A stretch of DNA of 64,000 bases from an uncultured Kordia sp. GTDB lineage: Bacteria > Bacteroidota > Bacteroidia > Flavobacteriales > Flavobacteriaceae. The translations under genes and the position numbers were made by a program. Positions 24,557 to 33,518 of the stretch are shown here, piece after piece; positions within the stretch are counted from its first letter, which is position 1, and each line of letters begins with the position of its first letter. Location: the NCBI RefSeq assembly GCF_947489565.1, contig NZ_CANLEA010000008.1:212960-276959 (forward strand). The letters are read 5' to 3'. The notes beneath the pieces are model-generated. The model was given only the letters and a program-made list of their open reading frames with translations, was not told the origin of the DNA and did not search any database.

Positions 24557-25657
24557 TTGTCAAAATTTAAAACAGACATCTTAATTATAGGTGGCGGTAT
24601 TGCAGGTTGCATTGCCGCCATTGCTTTAGCAGATATATATCGAGTTACTTTGGTTGATAGATTGGCTGAGCCCAAAGAGAAAATAGGAGAATCATTAGCG
24701 CCTGCGGCAAATCGCATCTTAAAAGAACTGGATTTATTAAATGATTTAGAGAAAAAAAATAATCAAGTCTTCCAGCAAAATTTGGGAATGCAATCGTATT
24801 GGGGAAGTTCGCAAGTGCAAATTGTAGATCACTTAAGAAATCCGGATGGATTTGTAAAAAGTCTCGATCGAAAAGCGTTTGAAATATTTTTAAGAACAGC
24901 TGCTGAAAAACGCGGTGTAACTTGTTTTTGGGAAACGGATTTTTTGAGTAGTACTTATGAAACTACATGGAAAGTTCAGCTGCAATCTGGAAATGCAAAG
25001 GAAACGTTTCAAATAGAAGCAGATTTTGTCATCGATGCCAGTGGAAGACAATCGCGTTTTGCCAGAAATCTCGGAATCAAACGAGAAGTCGAAGACAAAC
25101 TAATCGCATGTTGGATTTCGTTGCCCAATACAGCAGTAAACACAATGAGCACAATCAGTGCTAGCAAAAACGGTTGGTGGTACAGTGCTGTGACGCCAAA
25201 CAACAAACGTGTTATTGCGTATCATACAGATGCAGACATCATTGAGAAAAGCGAGCTAAAAACAACTGCGTCGCTTCTGGAGTTTGCCAAAGAAAACAAT
25301 GAAATTTCTGCTTTATTAAATGGAGAAACAACTACAATAGAATTTCATGGAATTGTTGCAGCAAATTCTACAAAACTATCACAAGTAGCAGGAGAAAAAT
25401 GGGTAGCAATAGGTGATGCGGCTATCAGTTTTGATCCCTTATCATCGCAAGGAATGTTCAATGCAATGGCAAGCGCCATGCAATTAAGAGCATTGATCCA
25501 GCAGTTTGGTTTTACAGATACAATTCAAAGCAGATACACAACTCAAATAACACACATTTGGCAACATTATCTAAAACATAAAAGCATTTTTTACCAAGTA
25601 GAACAACGATGGAAAACGACTGAATTCTGGAAGCGTAGGAATCGTGATTTTATATAA
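24557..25657 (+). CDS. LodB-like FAD-dependent maturation protein
   Basis: A 366-residue flavoprotein with the FAD-binding GGGIAGCIAAIALA near 12-25, a GES loop (KIGESLAPAANRIL) and the GDAAISFDPLSSQGMFNA motif near 290-305 that are shared by halogenase-like and LodB-type monooxygenases. Known LodB proteins are needed to build the tryptophylquinone of their LodA partner. The start is TTG, seven bases after the stop of the oxidase gene, and the spacing implies coupled translation. It could act on other substrates, but the pairing makes cofactor maturation the most likely role. Confidence 0.87.
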   Translation: MSKFKTDILIIGGGIAGCIAAIALADIYRVTLVDRLAEPKEKIGESLAPAANRILKELDLLNDLEKKNNQVFQQNLGMQSYWGSSQVQIVDHLRNPDGFVKSLDRKAFEIFLRTAAEKRGVTCFWETDFLSSTYETTWKVQLQSGNAKETFQIEADFVIDASGRQSRFARNLGIKREVEDKLIACWISLPNTAVNTMSTISASKNGWWYSAVTPNNKRVIAYHTDADIIEKSELKTTASLLEFAKENNEISALLNGETTTIEFHGIVAANSTKLSQVAGEKWVAIGDAAISFDPLSSQGMFNAMASAMQLRALIQQFGFTDTIQSRYTTQITHIWQHYLKHKSIFYQVEQRWKTTEFWKRRNRDFI

Positions 25658-25760
25658 AAAGGAGTTTATCGCAGAACTCTTAAAGCGATAATAGCAACTT
25701 CAATATGCCAAGAAGTCGAAAAAGTTTCAAGGAGTTCATTCTATATTAGTCGAAACTTAG

Positions 25761-25768
25761 TATTTTTG
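25761..25768 (+). promoter_or_regulatory. -7 box of the dnaG promoter
   Basis: TATTTTTG fits TAnnTTTG and lies 28 bases before the dnaG start. No TTG at the expected upstream distance is obvious. Confidence 0.45.
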
Positions 25769-25796
25769 ACGTTCATTCCTAAAAATCCCGAAACCA

Positions 25797-27758
25797 TTGA
25801 TCTCAAAATCAACCATAGATGCCGTATTTGATATTTCTCGTGTAGAAGAAGTCATCGGTGATTTTGTACAACTCAAAAAATCGGGAAGCAACTTCAAAGG
25901 GTTAAGTCCATTCTCGGACGAACGCACGCCATCGTTTATGGTGTCACCTGTAAAGCAAATATGGAAAGATTTCAGTTCTGGAAAAGGAGGAAACGCAGTG
26001 GCATTTTTAATGGAACACGAACATTTTACCTATCCGGAAGCCATAAAATACTTGGCAAATAAATACGGAATTGAAATTCAAGAAACCGAACGTACCGATG
26101 AAGAAAAAGCTTTAGCGAACGAAAAAGAAAGTATGTATTTGGTGTCGGAATATGCCAAAAAGTATCATCAAGAAACACTTTGGGAATCGCCACAAGGAAA
26201 AGCTATCGGACTCACATACTTCAAAGAAAGAGGTTTTACAGCCGAAACGATCAAAAAATTTGGTTTGGGATATGCTTTAGATGAATGGAGTGCCTTTACC
26301 GATGCTGCTATCAAAGAAAGTTACAATCTCACCTATCTCGAAAAAACAGGTTTAACGATTGTAAAAGGCGAAAAACGTTTCGATCGCTTCAAGGGAAGAG
26401 TCATGTTTCCTATTCATAGCATGAGCGGACGTGTTTTAGGCTTTGGTGGAAGAATCTTAACGAACGACAAAAAAGCGGCGAAATATCTCAACTCGCCCGA
26501 AAGTGATATTTACCATAAAAGTAAAGTCTTATACGGTTTATATTATGCAAAACAATCCATTGCCAAAGAAGACAATTGTTATTTGGTGGAAGGATATACC
26601 GATGTCATTCAGATGCATCAAGCAGGAATTCACAATGTGGTTTCTTCTTCAGGAACAGCTTTAACTGCGGAACAAATCCGTTTGATAAATCGTTTAACGA
26701 AAAATATTACCATTCTTTATGATGGAGATGCTGCGGGAATTCGTGCATCGCTTCGTGGTGTAGATTTAATTTTGGAGCAAGGTATGAATGTGCGCGTATG
26801 TACCTTTCCAGATGGTGATGATCCAGATAGTTTTACAAAAAATAATGCCTTAGAAGATGTATTGGCATATTTTGAAAACAATGTAAAGGATTTTATCAGT
26901 TACAAAGCTTCTTTATTGATGGAAGTCGCTAAAAACGATCCGATCAAAAAAGCGGAAGTCATCAACGATATGATGTCGAGTATTTCCAAAGTATCCGATC
27001 GTATCAAACAAGAATTGTACTTGCGTGAAACATCGCGTATCATGGACATTTCGGAAGAAGTGTTGTTTGCTACCTTGGCACAATTGATGAACAAAGACAT
27101 CAAGGAAGTCAACAAACAAATCAAGCAAGAAAAAAAGGCGTTTGATGTCATTAAAACAGAGAAAAAATCTGAAAGTGTTGATGTGCAATATGTCTTGGAG
27201 CGAAAAATTATTGAAATTCTGCTGATTTACGGCAACATGGAAGCCACTTTTGAAGACTTGATTTTAAAGGAAGATGAAGATGGCGAATTGCAAATGGAAC
27301 GTGAACTCTTTGAAGCAAAAGTCTTTCAAAAACTCTACTTAGATTTACAACAAGACGAAATAGACTTAGCAAACGAAAAATTCAAAACGATTTATTATCG
27401 CGCGATTGAAAAACTCAATGAAACGGGCGATTTGGAAATAGATACTTTTGTCAATGAAATTGAGCCAGAAGTTGCCAATGAAGTCACGGACATTCTTATG
27501 AGTGAAGAACGTTACGAATTGCACAATTGGTCAGCGCAAAACATTTTTGTAAAACCAAAGGAAGAAACCATTGCACAATTGACAAGCGAAACAATACTTT
27601 CTTTACGTTGCTTCCTAATCAATCTTAAAATAGAAGAACTCAAATTGAGTTTGACACCAGAAACAAAAGTGGAAGAATTACAAAATGTACTAGAAGAAAT
27701 AAAAGATTACATCTTCCTCAAAAAATCCTTATCTGAGCAGTTGAAAAGAGTGTTATAA
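25797..27758 (+). CDS. dnaG: DNA primase, zinc-ligand-free type
   Basis: Makes RNA primers at the replication fork. The N-terminal CHC2-like domain (1-100), TOPRIM core and helicase-binding C-terminus are all present; the TOPRIM shows VEGYTDVIQMH near 265 and LYDGDAAGIRAS near 305. In the N-terminal domain, the four residues that bind zinc in most primases (C, H, C, C) read Ser37, Ser40, Asp58 and Ser61 in GLSPFSDERTPSF and KDFSSGKGGN, so no zinc can bind there. Flanking residues (TPSF, GGNAVAF) are conserved, so the fold is kept. The start is TTG, giving MISKSTIDAVFD, the usual N-terminus. 653 residues, normal length. Confidence 0.93.
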   Translation: MISKSTIDAVFDISRVEEVIGDFVQLKKSGSNFKGLSPFSDERTPSFMVSPVKQIWKDFSSGKGGNAVAFLMEHEHFTYPEAIKYLANKYGIEIQETERTDEEKALANEKESMYLVSEYAKKYHQETLWESPQGKAIGLTYFKERGFTAETIKKFGLGYALDEWSAFTDAAIKESYNLTYLEKTGLTIVKGEKRFDRFKGRVMFPIHSMSGRVLGFGGRILTNDKKAAKYLNSPESDIYHKSKVLYGLYYAKQSIAKEDNCYLVEGYTDVIQMHQAGIHNVVSSSGTALTAEQIRLINRLTKNITILYDGDAAGIRASLRGVDLILEQGMNVRVCTFPDGDDPDSFTKNNALEDVLAYFENNVKDFISYKASLLMEVAKNDPIKKAEVINDMMSSISKVSDRIKQELYLRETSRIMDISEEVLFATLAQLMNKDIKEVNKQIKQEKKAFDVIKTEKKSESVDVQYVLERKIIEILLIYGNMEATFEDLILKEDEDGELQMERELFEAKVFQKLYLDLQQDEIDLANEKFKTIYYRAIEKLNETGDLEIDTFVNEIEPEVANEVTDILMSEERYELHNWSAQNIFVKPKEETIAQLTSETILSLRCFLINLKIEELKLSLTPETKVEELQNVLEEIKDYIFLKKSLSEQLKRVL

Positions 27759-27789
27759 GTTTCGTATATTTAAGAAGAAGCATTTACAC

Positions 27790-28563
27790 ATGAAAAAAAT
27801 AATTACGTGCATATTCTTTTTGCAGTCACTGTTTCTATGTTCTCAAAACAATAAAGAGATCGAAGCGGATTATGAAATGCAAGGATATTTTAAGAATTAC
27901 CAAGAATTCAATCTTGACTCCTTACAAAAGAAAAAGTTTACCTATATCCGTGATATTAATTCAACAAACGGAGGTTTTGAATTTGAAAGAAAATTGGATG
28001 AGGGTTTAAAACAATCAATCTACACGATTACTATTGATTATCCTTCGGGTAAATACATGAAGTATAAAGAATATAAGGTTTATGTATTTTCAAAAAAGGA
28101 CACTATCATTGGATTGATTAATTACGATACATATCGGAAAAAAACGAACTCCTATTTTGATTACGAAAAATTGAGTCTATATGTCAAGCAGCACAATGAA
28201 TTTTACAAAACGACATTGGAAATTTCAGATTTTGTAGATCAACTAAAACAAATGGAAATCTATGGATATTCATGTGGATATTCTCCTGTAGCGAATGCGC
28301 TATTAGAGCATAGAGATTTGTATTTTGATGATCTCAAAAATGCAGAATACTTCAGAGAATGGTTGACATCATTTAACCCAGAATTACAAGCTTACGGACT
28401 AGATGCATTAGAACATTTAGAAGAAAATGAACAATTGCCATTATCGCCTTTAGAAAAGAAAATTATCAAATATATAAAGACGCGAAATACCACATTACTA
28501 CAATGTGGAGGTTGTGTAATCTTTCCAGATAAAATTTACAAAGAAATCAAAACAAAAAAATGA
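27790..28563 (+). CDS. Exported protein, unknown function
   Basis: A 257-residue protein with a signal peptide of about 18 residues (IITCIFFLQSLFLCSQ). Cys18 could make it a lipoprotein, but the SQN that follows looks more like a signal peptidase I site. The mature part is charged, with many Tyr, and no family is recognised. It starts 31 bases after dnaG on the same strand and ends exactly at a terminator hairpin that begins within its stop codon. Confidence 0.68.
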   Translation: MKKIITCIFFLQSLFLCSQNNKEIEADYEMQGYFKNYQEFNLDSLQKKKFTYIRDINSTNGGFEFERKLDEGLKQSIYTITIDYPSGKYMKYKEYKVYVFSKKDTIIGLINYDTYRKKTNSYFDYEKLSLYVKQHNEFYKTTLEISDFVDQLKQMEIYGYSCGYSPVANALLEHRDLYFDDLKNAEYFREWLTSFNPELQAYGLDALEHLEENEQLPLSPLEKKIIKYIKTRNTTLLQCGGCVIFPDKIYKEIKTKK

Positions 28564-28602
28564 TGATATGCACATTCTAATAAAAATACATACATATCAT
28601 CA
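28561..28602. terminator. Hairpin terminator between convergent genes
   Basis: TGATGATATG (28561-28570) pairs with CATATCATCA (28593-28602), 10 bp with a 22-base loop, followed by AAAATTTTTT on the plus strand. It begins in the stop codon of the 257-residue gene and separates it from the minus-strand response regulator. Confidence 0.65.
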
Positions 28603-28649
28603 TCAAAATTTTTTACTGTAGTAAAGGGAAATCTTTACAAAAAATGCAA

Positions 28650-29279
28650 TTACAGTAATTCTAATGCTTTCGCTTGTTGTAGTAAATCAACTAAGTTGTC
28701 TACGTTTAACTTACGCATTAGGCGAGCCTTGTACGTGCTCACAGTTTTTTCATTCAGATTTAGCTCTTCAGCAACATGTTTGTTACGTTTACCAGAAGCT
28801 AAAAGTTTTAAAACTTCTACTTCTCTTGTAGACAAACGTCTGAAGAATCTGCGGGGTTTGTTTGTGCTTTCGTCAAATGCTAAACGTTGTGCTAATTCGT
28901 TGCTGATATAGATGCCTCCATTTGCAACTTTAACAATAGCGTCTTTAATAACATTTGTAGCTACGGATTTCGATAAGTAACCAGAAGCTCCAGCTCTTAA
29001 TGTGCTTACTGCGTAAACATCTTCAGAGTGAGAACTAAACATAATTACTTTTACGTCAGGGAAGTCTTTTTTAAGTCTTCTCAAAGCAGTAATTCCATTG
29101 ACTTCGGGAATATCCATTTCAAGTAAAACAACGTCTACATTTTCTTGACTAATAAAGTCAAATAACTCAGAAGTAGTAGCAGCTTTTCCTACTACATCAA
29201 TCTCTGTAGAGTTCTTGAATAAGGATTTAATTCCTTTTCGAACAATGGGATGATTGTCTGCAATTAATACTTTAACCAT
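28650..29279 (-). CDS. NarL/FixJ-type response regulator with Glu at the phospho-acceptor site
   Basis: A 209-residue regulator: receiver domain (1-120) and LuxR-type helix-turn-helix (about 146-205, with RLSTREVEVLKLLASGKRN and EKTVSTYKARLMRKL). In the receiver, Asp8 (IADNHP), a Ser after strand 4 (MFSS) and Lys near 104 (YLSKS) are kept. The phospho-acceptor Asp four residues before the Pro of the DxxMP motif is Glu54 (VLLEMDIP), codon GAA. Glu there often mimics phosphorylation, so it may be constitutively on or unphosphorylatable. No sensor kinase lies beside it. Cytoplasmic DNA-binding protein, target unknown. Confidence 0.9.
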   Translation of the reverse strand: MVKVLIADNHPIVRKGIKSLFKNSTEIDVVGKAATTSELFDFISQENVDVVLLEMDIPEVNGITALRRLKKDFPDVKVIMFSSHSEDVYAVSTLRAGASGYLSKSVATNVIKDAIVKVANGGIYISNELAQRLAFDESTNKPRRFFRRLSTREVEVLKLLASGKRNKHVAEELNLNEKTVSTYKARLMRKLNVDNLVDLLQQAKALELL

Positions 29280-29450
29280 AATTTAGTTTTTAAAGTTATT
29301 ATATAAATCAGACCATCACATAAATAAAGCCTCGTTTATAGGTATGTCATGCTAACATAAAAAACGAATCAATTTTTATTTCAGGTTTAGGGGGTCTGTA
29401 GCAACAAATTTAAACAAATTTTTATAAAAACTATTAAAAAAGGTGATTTT

Positions 29451-30239
29451 TTATGTAAGATTTTGCGGTATTATGCAGACTGGAATTGGAATCATTTTGT
29501 GTTGGTTCGCTGTATTATATCTTTTGTAAATTTTGAATACTTCTTGTTGTCTTCCAGTAAAATCCGTTGCAGTTTTTCCTGCATCATTCATGCGCATTGC
29601 CCACTCCAGCTCGTCATAGTTAGCGCCAATTTGATCTTCATCACTTCGCGCATCTCCAAACAAGCCATCGGAAGGTGCAGCTTTCATAATAGAGCTAGGA
29701 ACTTCGAGTGCTTCACCAAGCATATATACCTCACTTTTCATCAAATCTGCAATAGGACTTAAATCAACACCGCCATCGCCGTATTTTGTGTAAAATCCTA
29801 CACCAAAATCTTCTACTTTATTTCCGGTTCCAGCAACCAATCTTCCTAATAAACCTGCGTAATAATACAGTGTAGTCATACGCAAACGCGCTCTGGTATT
29901 TGCTAAAGCCATATCAACAGTTGCTTGTGCGCCTTCGAGAGAAACTTCGGTTTTAAATTCCTCAAAAACAGGTGTTAAGTCTGTACGCGTATCTGTCACA
30001 TTATCAAAGCGTTCTTTCAATTGTTTAATATGTTCTTGCGCACGAGTTACATGACTTTTTGCTTGATGAATTGGCATTTCAATACACAAAGTCGGTAAGC
30101 CAGTTTTTGCGCATAAAGTAGAAGTCACAGCAGAATCAATTCCGCCAGAAACACCTACAACAAATCCATTTACTCTTGCGTTGGTAGCATAGTCTTTTAA
30201 CCACGCTACAATATGATCTATAACCTTGTCAGTTTTCAT
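29451..30239 (-). CDS. nadE: Ammonia-dependent NAD+ synthetase
   Basis: Final step of NAD+ synthesis: amidates nicotinic acid adenine dinucleotide with ammonia and ATP. The P-loop of the ATP pyrophosphatase is VGVSGGIDSAVTST (28-41); the acceptor region GTGNKVEDFGVGFYTKYGDGGVDLSPIADL follows at about 155-185 (shown here only as GNKVEDFGVG and YGDGGVDLSPIADL). There is no glutaminase domain, and at 262 residues it is the short ammonia-dependent form. Divergent from gldB, 206 bases away. In flavobacteria nadE beside gldB-gldC is a common arrangement, which helps the identification. Confidence 0.94.
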   Translation of the reverse strand: MKTDKVIDHIVAWLKDYATNARVNGFVVGVSGGIDSAVTSTLCAKTGLPTLCIEMPIHQAKSHVTRAQEHIKQLKERFDNVTDTRTDLTPVFEEFKTEVSLEGAQATVDMALANTRARLRMTTLYYYAGLLGRLVAGTGNKVEDFGVGFYTKYGDGGVDLSPIADLMKSEVYMLGEALEVPSSIMKAAPSDGLFGDARSDEDQIGANYDELEWAMRMNDAGKTATDFTGRQQEVFKIYKRYNTANQHKMIPIPVCIIPQNLT

Positions 30240-30364
30240 CTATTTATCTTTAATTTTTAATTATTTCTATCGGATGGAATTTGCCAATCATGTTTTTCGT
30301 TGTTTTCAACAGAAATATCATGGCGCATTTCATGTTTTTCGATTTTTTTACAAGATAAAAAAAG

Positions 30365-30372
30365 TAACTTTG
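30365..30372 (+). promoter_or_regulatory. -7 box of the gldB promoter
   Basis: TAACTTTG is a perfect TAnnTTTG match 73 bases before the gldB ATG, within the divergent nadE-gldB intergenic region. The -33 element is not clear. Confidence 0.5.
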
Positions 30373-30445
30373 CACACAAAAATAGACTCGCAATAAAATT
30401 TATAATTATAGATTGCGTTTACTTATCTGATTAATAGAAGTTTTT

Positions 30446-31399
30446 ATGAAAAAAATATTGTATTTCTGCTTGCTAATTCTTGCAGTAGGATGTGCCGAAG
30501 AAAATGCACTTGAAAAAGAAATCGCTGCCATTCCAATCGATATGAATGTGGTTCGATTTGATCAAGTGTTTTTGGACGCAAAGCCGTCAGATTTACCAAA
30601 ACTGAAAGAAGCATATCCGCTATTTTTTCCGAGTTCTGTACCAGATTCTACATGGATTTACACAATGAACGATCCATTGCAAAAAGAATTGAAAACTCAA
30701 ATTGATGAGGTATTTACGGATTTTGCGACTGTACATCAAGATATTAAATCTTTATTGCAACATATCGAATTTTACTTTCCAGAATACGATCAGCCCCAAG
30801 TGTTTACAGTAACTTCTGAAGATTATCGCAAAAAAGTCATTTTGCATCAAGATATGATTCTAATTGCATTGAACACGTATTTAGGAGCAAATCACAAATA
30901 TTATGAAGGAATTCAGAAGTATATTTCTCAAGGTTTTGAAAAGAAAATGATTGCTGTTGATGTTGCGAGTGAATTTGCATTTTCGCAAGTACAAACATCG
31001 CGTGAACGTACATTTTTAAGCAAGATGATTTATTATGGGAAAATACAATACATAAAATCACTCTTAGTGCCAAAAGCCAGTGTTGCTATGCAATTTGGGT
31101 ATACAGAAAGACAAGCAGATTGGGCTGCGGCGAATGAAAAACAAATTTGGACGTACTTTATAGAAAAAGATTTATTGTACAGTACAAACAATAAATTAGA
31201 CGCTCGCTTTTTGAATTTGGCGCCTTTCTCAAAATTTTATTTAGAATTAGATAACGAATCTCCAGGCGGAATTGGTCGCTATATTGGTTATCAAATTGTA
31301 AAGGCATATATGGAAAATAATGATGTATCTTTGCAAAATCTTTTGGGAAAATCTTCCAAAAAAATATTTAACAATTCAAAGTACAAACCAAAGAAATAA
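30446..31399 (+). CDS. gldB: Gliding motility lipoprotein GldB
   Basis: A lipoprotein needed for gliding in Bacteroidota, essential in some species. Lipobox LAVGC with Cys16 as lipidated residue, then a mature domain of about 300 residues of the GldB family, with the conserved FDQVFLDAKPSDLPKLKEAYP region near 32-52 and PGGIGRYIGYQIVKAYM near 273-289. The stop codon overlaps the ATG of gldC by one base, so they are coupled. Located at the envelope. The role in the motility machinery is not precisely known. Confidence 0.93.
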   Translation: MKKILYFCLLILAVGCAEENALEKEIAAIPIDMNVVRFDQVFLDAKPSDLPKLKEAYPLFFPSSVPDSTWIYTMNDPLQKELKTQIDEVFTDFATVHQDIKSLLQHIEFYFPEYDQPQVFTVTSEDYRKKVILHQDMILIALNTYLGANHKYYEGIQKYISQGFEKKMIAVDVASEFAFSQVQTSRERTFLSKMIYYGKIQYIKSLLVPKASVAMQFGYTERQADWAAANEKQIWTYFIEKDLLYSTNNKLDARFLNLAPFSKFYLELDNESPGGIGRYIGYQIVKAYMENNDVSLQNLLGKSSKKIFNNSKYKPKK

Positions 31400-31737
31400 T
31401 GGCGAAAAAAACGACGTCCGAAATAAAAGTTGCAGTAACTGTCGATGAGAATAATGTGCCAGAAACAATCAATTGGACCGCAAAAGATGGTGGTATAGAA
31501 AATGAATCTTCAAAAGCAGTAATGTTGTCTGTTTGGGATCATAAAGCACAAGAAAGCTTGCGTATCGATTTATGGACAAAAGACATGCCTGTAGACGAAA
31601 TGAAAGTATTTTACCATCAAACATTAGTCTCTATGGCACGCTCATTTCAACGTGCTACCAATGATGAAAAAATGAGCGCTACAATGATGGATTTCTGTGA
31701 TTATTTTGCAGAAAAGTTAGAGATTGTTAAAAAGTAA
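31399..31737 (+). CDS. gldC: Gliding motility protein GldC
   Basis: A 112-residue cytoplasmic-looking protein, no signal peptide, matching the GldC family (DENNVPETINWTAKDGG, LRIDLWTKDMPVDEMKVFYHQTL, RATNDEKMSATMMDFCDYFAEKL). Coupled to gldB by a one-base overlap. Its role in gliding is supportive rather than central in the species where it was tested. The next frame (31724) overlaps its last 14 bases. Confidence 0.92.
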   Translation: MAKKTTSEIKVAVTVDENNVPETINWTAKDGGIENESSKAVMLSVWDHKAQESLRIDLWTKDMPVDEMKVFYHQTLVSMARSFQRATNDEKMSATMMDFCDYFAEKLEIVKK

Positions 31738-32185
31738 TCAACAAAAGCTCTTGGAAATCTTAGGATATACTATATGGAAACCTCTTGTAACATGTCAAGG
31801 AATTTGCGATAAAGAACCATTTGAAACTCCCTTACTAATCTTTATTAAAAATTTTCCTGAATTGATAAATGAATTTTATGCAGGAAATGAATTTTGGATC
31901 ACACCAAAAGAAGAATATGTTGATTTCTTAAAAACACTTATATCTGAAAGACTTGAGTTTATAACTAATAAAGGAGATTGGAGAGCTGACTTCTCAAAAG
32001 AACAATTAAAACTTTTTGAAAACTCAGAAATGATTGTTCAATCTGCTTTTTTGGGAAAACAATATGAGATGAATATGATGGATCGATTTAATTCTATTAC
32101 AGTAAGTTTAATCTCTTTTTATGATAATTTAGTTGCTGTTAAGCAAGGCTCAGGTCTCAAAGTTATTCCTAAAGTAAACGGATGA
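31724..32185 (+). CDS. Protein of unknown function downstream of gldC
   Basis: A 153-residue, probably cytoplasmic protein starting at a TTG that overlaps the end of gldC by 14 bases. No motif is recognised; it is rich in Phe and Glu and has a helical pattern. It is AT-richer than gldBC and may be a recent addition to the end of the operon. Its stop is ten bases from the stop of the convergent DUF5995-like gene. Confidence 0.55.
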   Translation: MLKSNQQKLLEILGYTIWKPLVTCQGICDKEPFETPLLIFIKNFPELINEFYAGNEFWITPKEEYVDFLKTLISERLEFITNKGDWRADFSKEQLKLFENSEMIVQSAFLGKQYEMNMMDRFNSITVSLISFYDNLVAVKQGSGLKVIPKVNG

Positions 32186-32195
32186 AGATGAATGT

Positions 32196-32948
32196 CTAAT
32201 CTTTCTCTAAAATCTCAATGCGTGTTTTGATAGTACCTGTTTCTTCCAGACGGATAATCTTAAACAATAGTCGAATTAAAAATCCAGGATTGATTACGAT
32301 TTCAGCCTTTTTAGTAACTTTTACATCGCGTTCTTTAATTAATGTTGGCCAATCTGTTTTGGGCGAAGAAGCTAATAGTTTAGCATATTTCCAAGCGCCA
32401 TCTCTGGCAAGTTTCATGCTAAAATCAATCAAAATAGTATCAAACTTTTCGGTGACTTTTATGATCTTCGCTAAAAACGTCCAGATCAATGACAACTCTT
32501 TTTCTACGTCGTGAACTAGTTCGCTCAAAATTTCATTAATCTTATTAAAATCATCATGTAAATCGTTGATGTCTTTTCCTTTCATCACTTCAGCCGCTGC
32601 AATTCCTAAATCCAAATTAATGTGTGCATTCATGCCCAATAGCAAATGTTGTAGCACAATCAACCAATAACTATCTGCTTTTTCAAAAGCAATTTGCCAA
32701 GAAGTCGACGGTTGCGTTCCGTTTTTAAACTCAGTATATGCTTTTAGGTAACGATTCGCAAAAATAACATCTAGCTTTTCCATGCGCGGATTATCGTCAA
32801 AAAAACCGTTATCAATACCTTCCTTCACTTTGCAAGTCACTTTGTGATACAAGGCAGCAAAATATCCCATAGTGCTGGGAATTTCTTTATTCTCTTCAAT
32901 GATTTGATTTAAAAATGAAATTACTTCCTTAATCGTAGTTGCTTGCAT
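32196..32948 (-). CDS. DUF5995-like helical protein
   Basis: A 250-residue soluble, mainly helical protein. The segment WLIVLQHLLLGMNAHINLDLGIAAAE near 94-119 (cut as HLLLGMNAHINLDLG) contains closely spaced His and Asp that look like a metal site and resemble the DUF5995 family. Function unknown. Monocistronic, convergent with the gene after gldC. Family assignment from memory of the motif, moderate confidence. Confidence 0.7.
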   Translation of the reverse strand: MQATTIKEVISFLNQIIEENKEIPSTMGYFAALYHKVTCKVKEGIDNGFFDDNPRMEKLDVIFANRYLKAYTEFKNGTQPSTSWQIAFEKADSYWLIVLQHLLLGMNAHINLDLGIAAAEVMKGKDINDLHDDFNKINEILSELVHDVEKELSLIWTFLAKIIKVTEKFDTILIDFSMKLARDGAWKYAKLLASSPKTDWPTLIKERDVKVTKKAEIVINPGFLIRLLFKIIRLEETGTIKTRIEILEKD

Positions 32949-33140
32949 GGTTGGATTTTTTTAATCTCTTAAAAGTATAAAATTATGTGAAAGTTGAAAA
33001 GGAATCTGTCTTTAATGCGACTTATGTTTTAGTATTGAGATATGAGTATTTCGTATTGAGTAGCTTGATTTTGTCTTTCTATCTTTATGACAGCTAAATT
33101 CATCATGCTATTTAAAAACTGCTATTTAGAATAAAAATTA

Positions 33141-33518
33141 ATGAAAAAAATCATTTTCATATACAATGCACGATCAGGGAAACTCAATAGTTTGCTCGAT
33201 GTTGCACATAAATTAATTAGTCCCAAAACCTATCAATGTAAGTTATGTACAATAACACACGATACGTTTACGGAAAATACACTTTGGAAAGAATTTAGAA
33301 AAAACACATCGCTTCCGCTGGAATTTTTTCATAGCGACGAATTTGAAAAGCAACACAAAAATATAGAAACTAAATATCCAGTCATCTTTCTTCAAGAAGA
33401 TCAAAAACTAACAGAATGGATTCCGAAAAGTGAGATAGAAAAAATAGAAACGACTCAAGAATTGATTCAGTTGATAAAATCTAAATCAAAAACTATGAAT
33501 TTTTCAAATCCTCATTGA
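33141..33518 (+). CDS. Conserved protein of unknown function
   Basis: A 125-residue soluble protein with [21 protein letters not shown] at the N-terminus (cut as [13 protein letters not shown]), a [11 protein letters not shown] motif with a CxxC near residues 35-38 and an alternating strand/helix pattern suggestive of a small alpha/beta fold. Similar short proteins are found in scattered Gram-negative bacteria, sometimes labelled GTPase, but there is no P-loop here. Its 3' end overlaps the convergent engB gene by 26 bases. Confidence 0.7.
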   Translation: MKKIIFIYNARSGKLNSLLDVAHKLISPKTYQCKLCTITHDTFTENTLWKEFRKNTSLPLEFFHSDEFEKQHKNIETKYPVIFLQEDQKLTEWIPKSEIEKIETTQELIQLIKSKSKTMNFSNPH

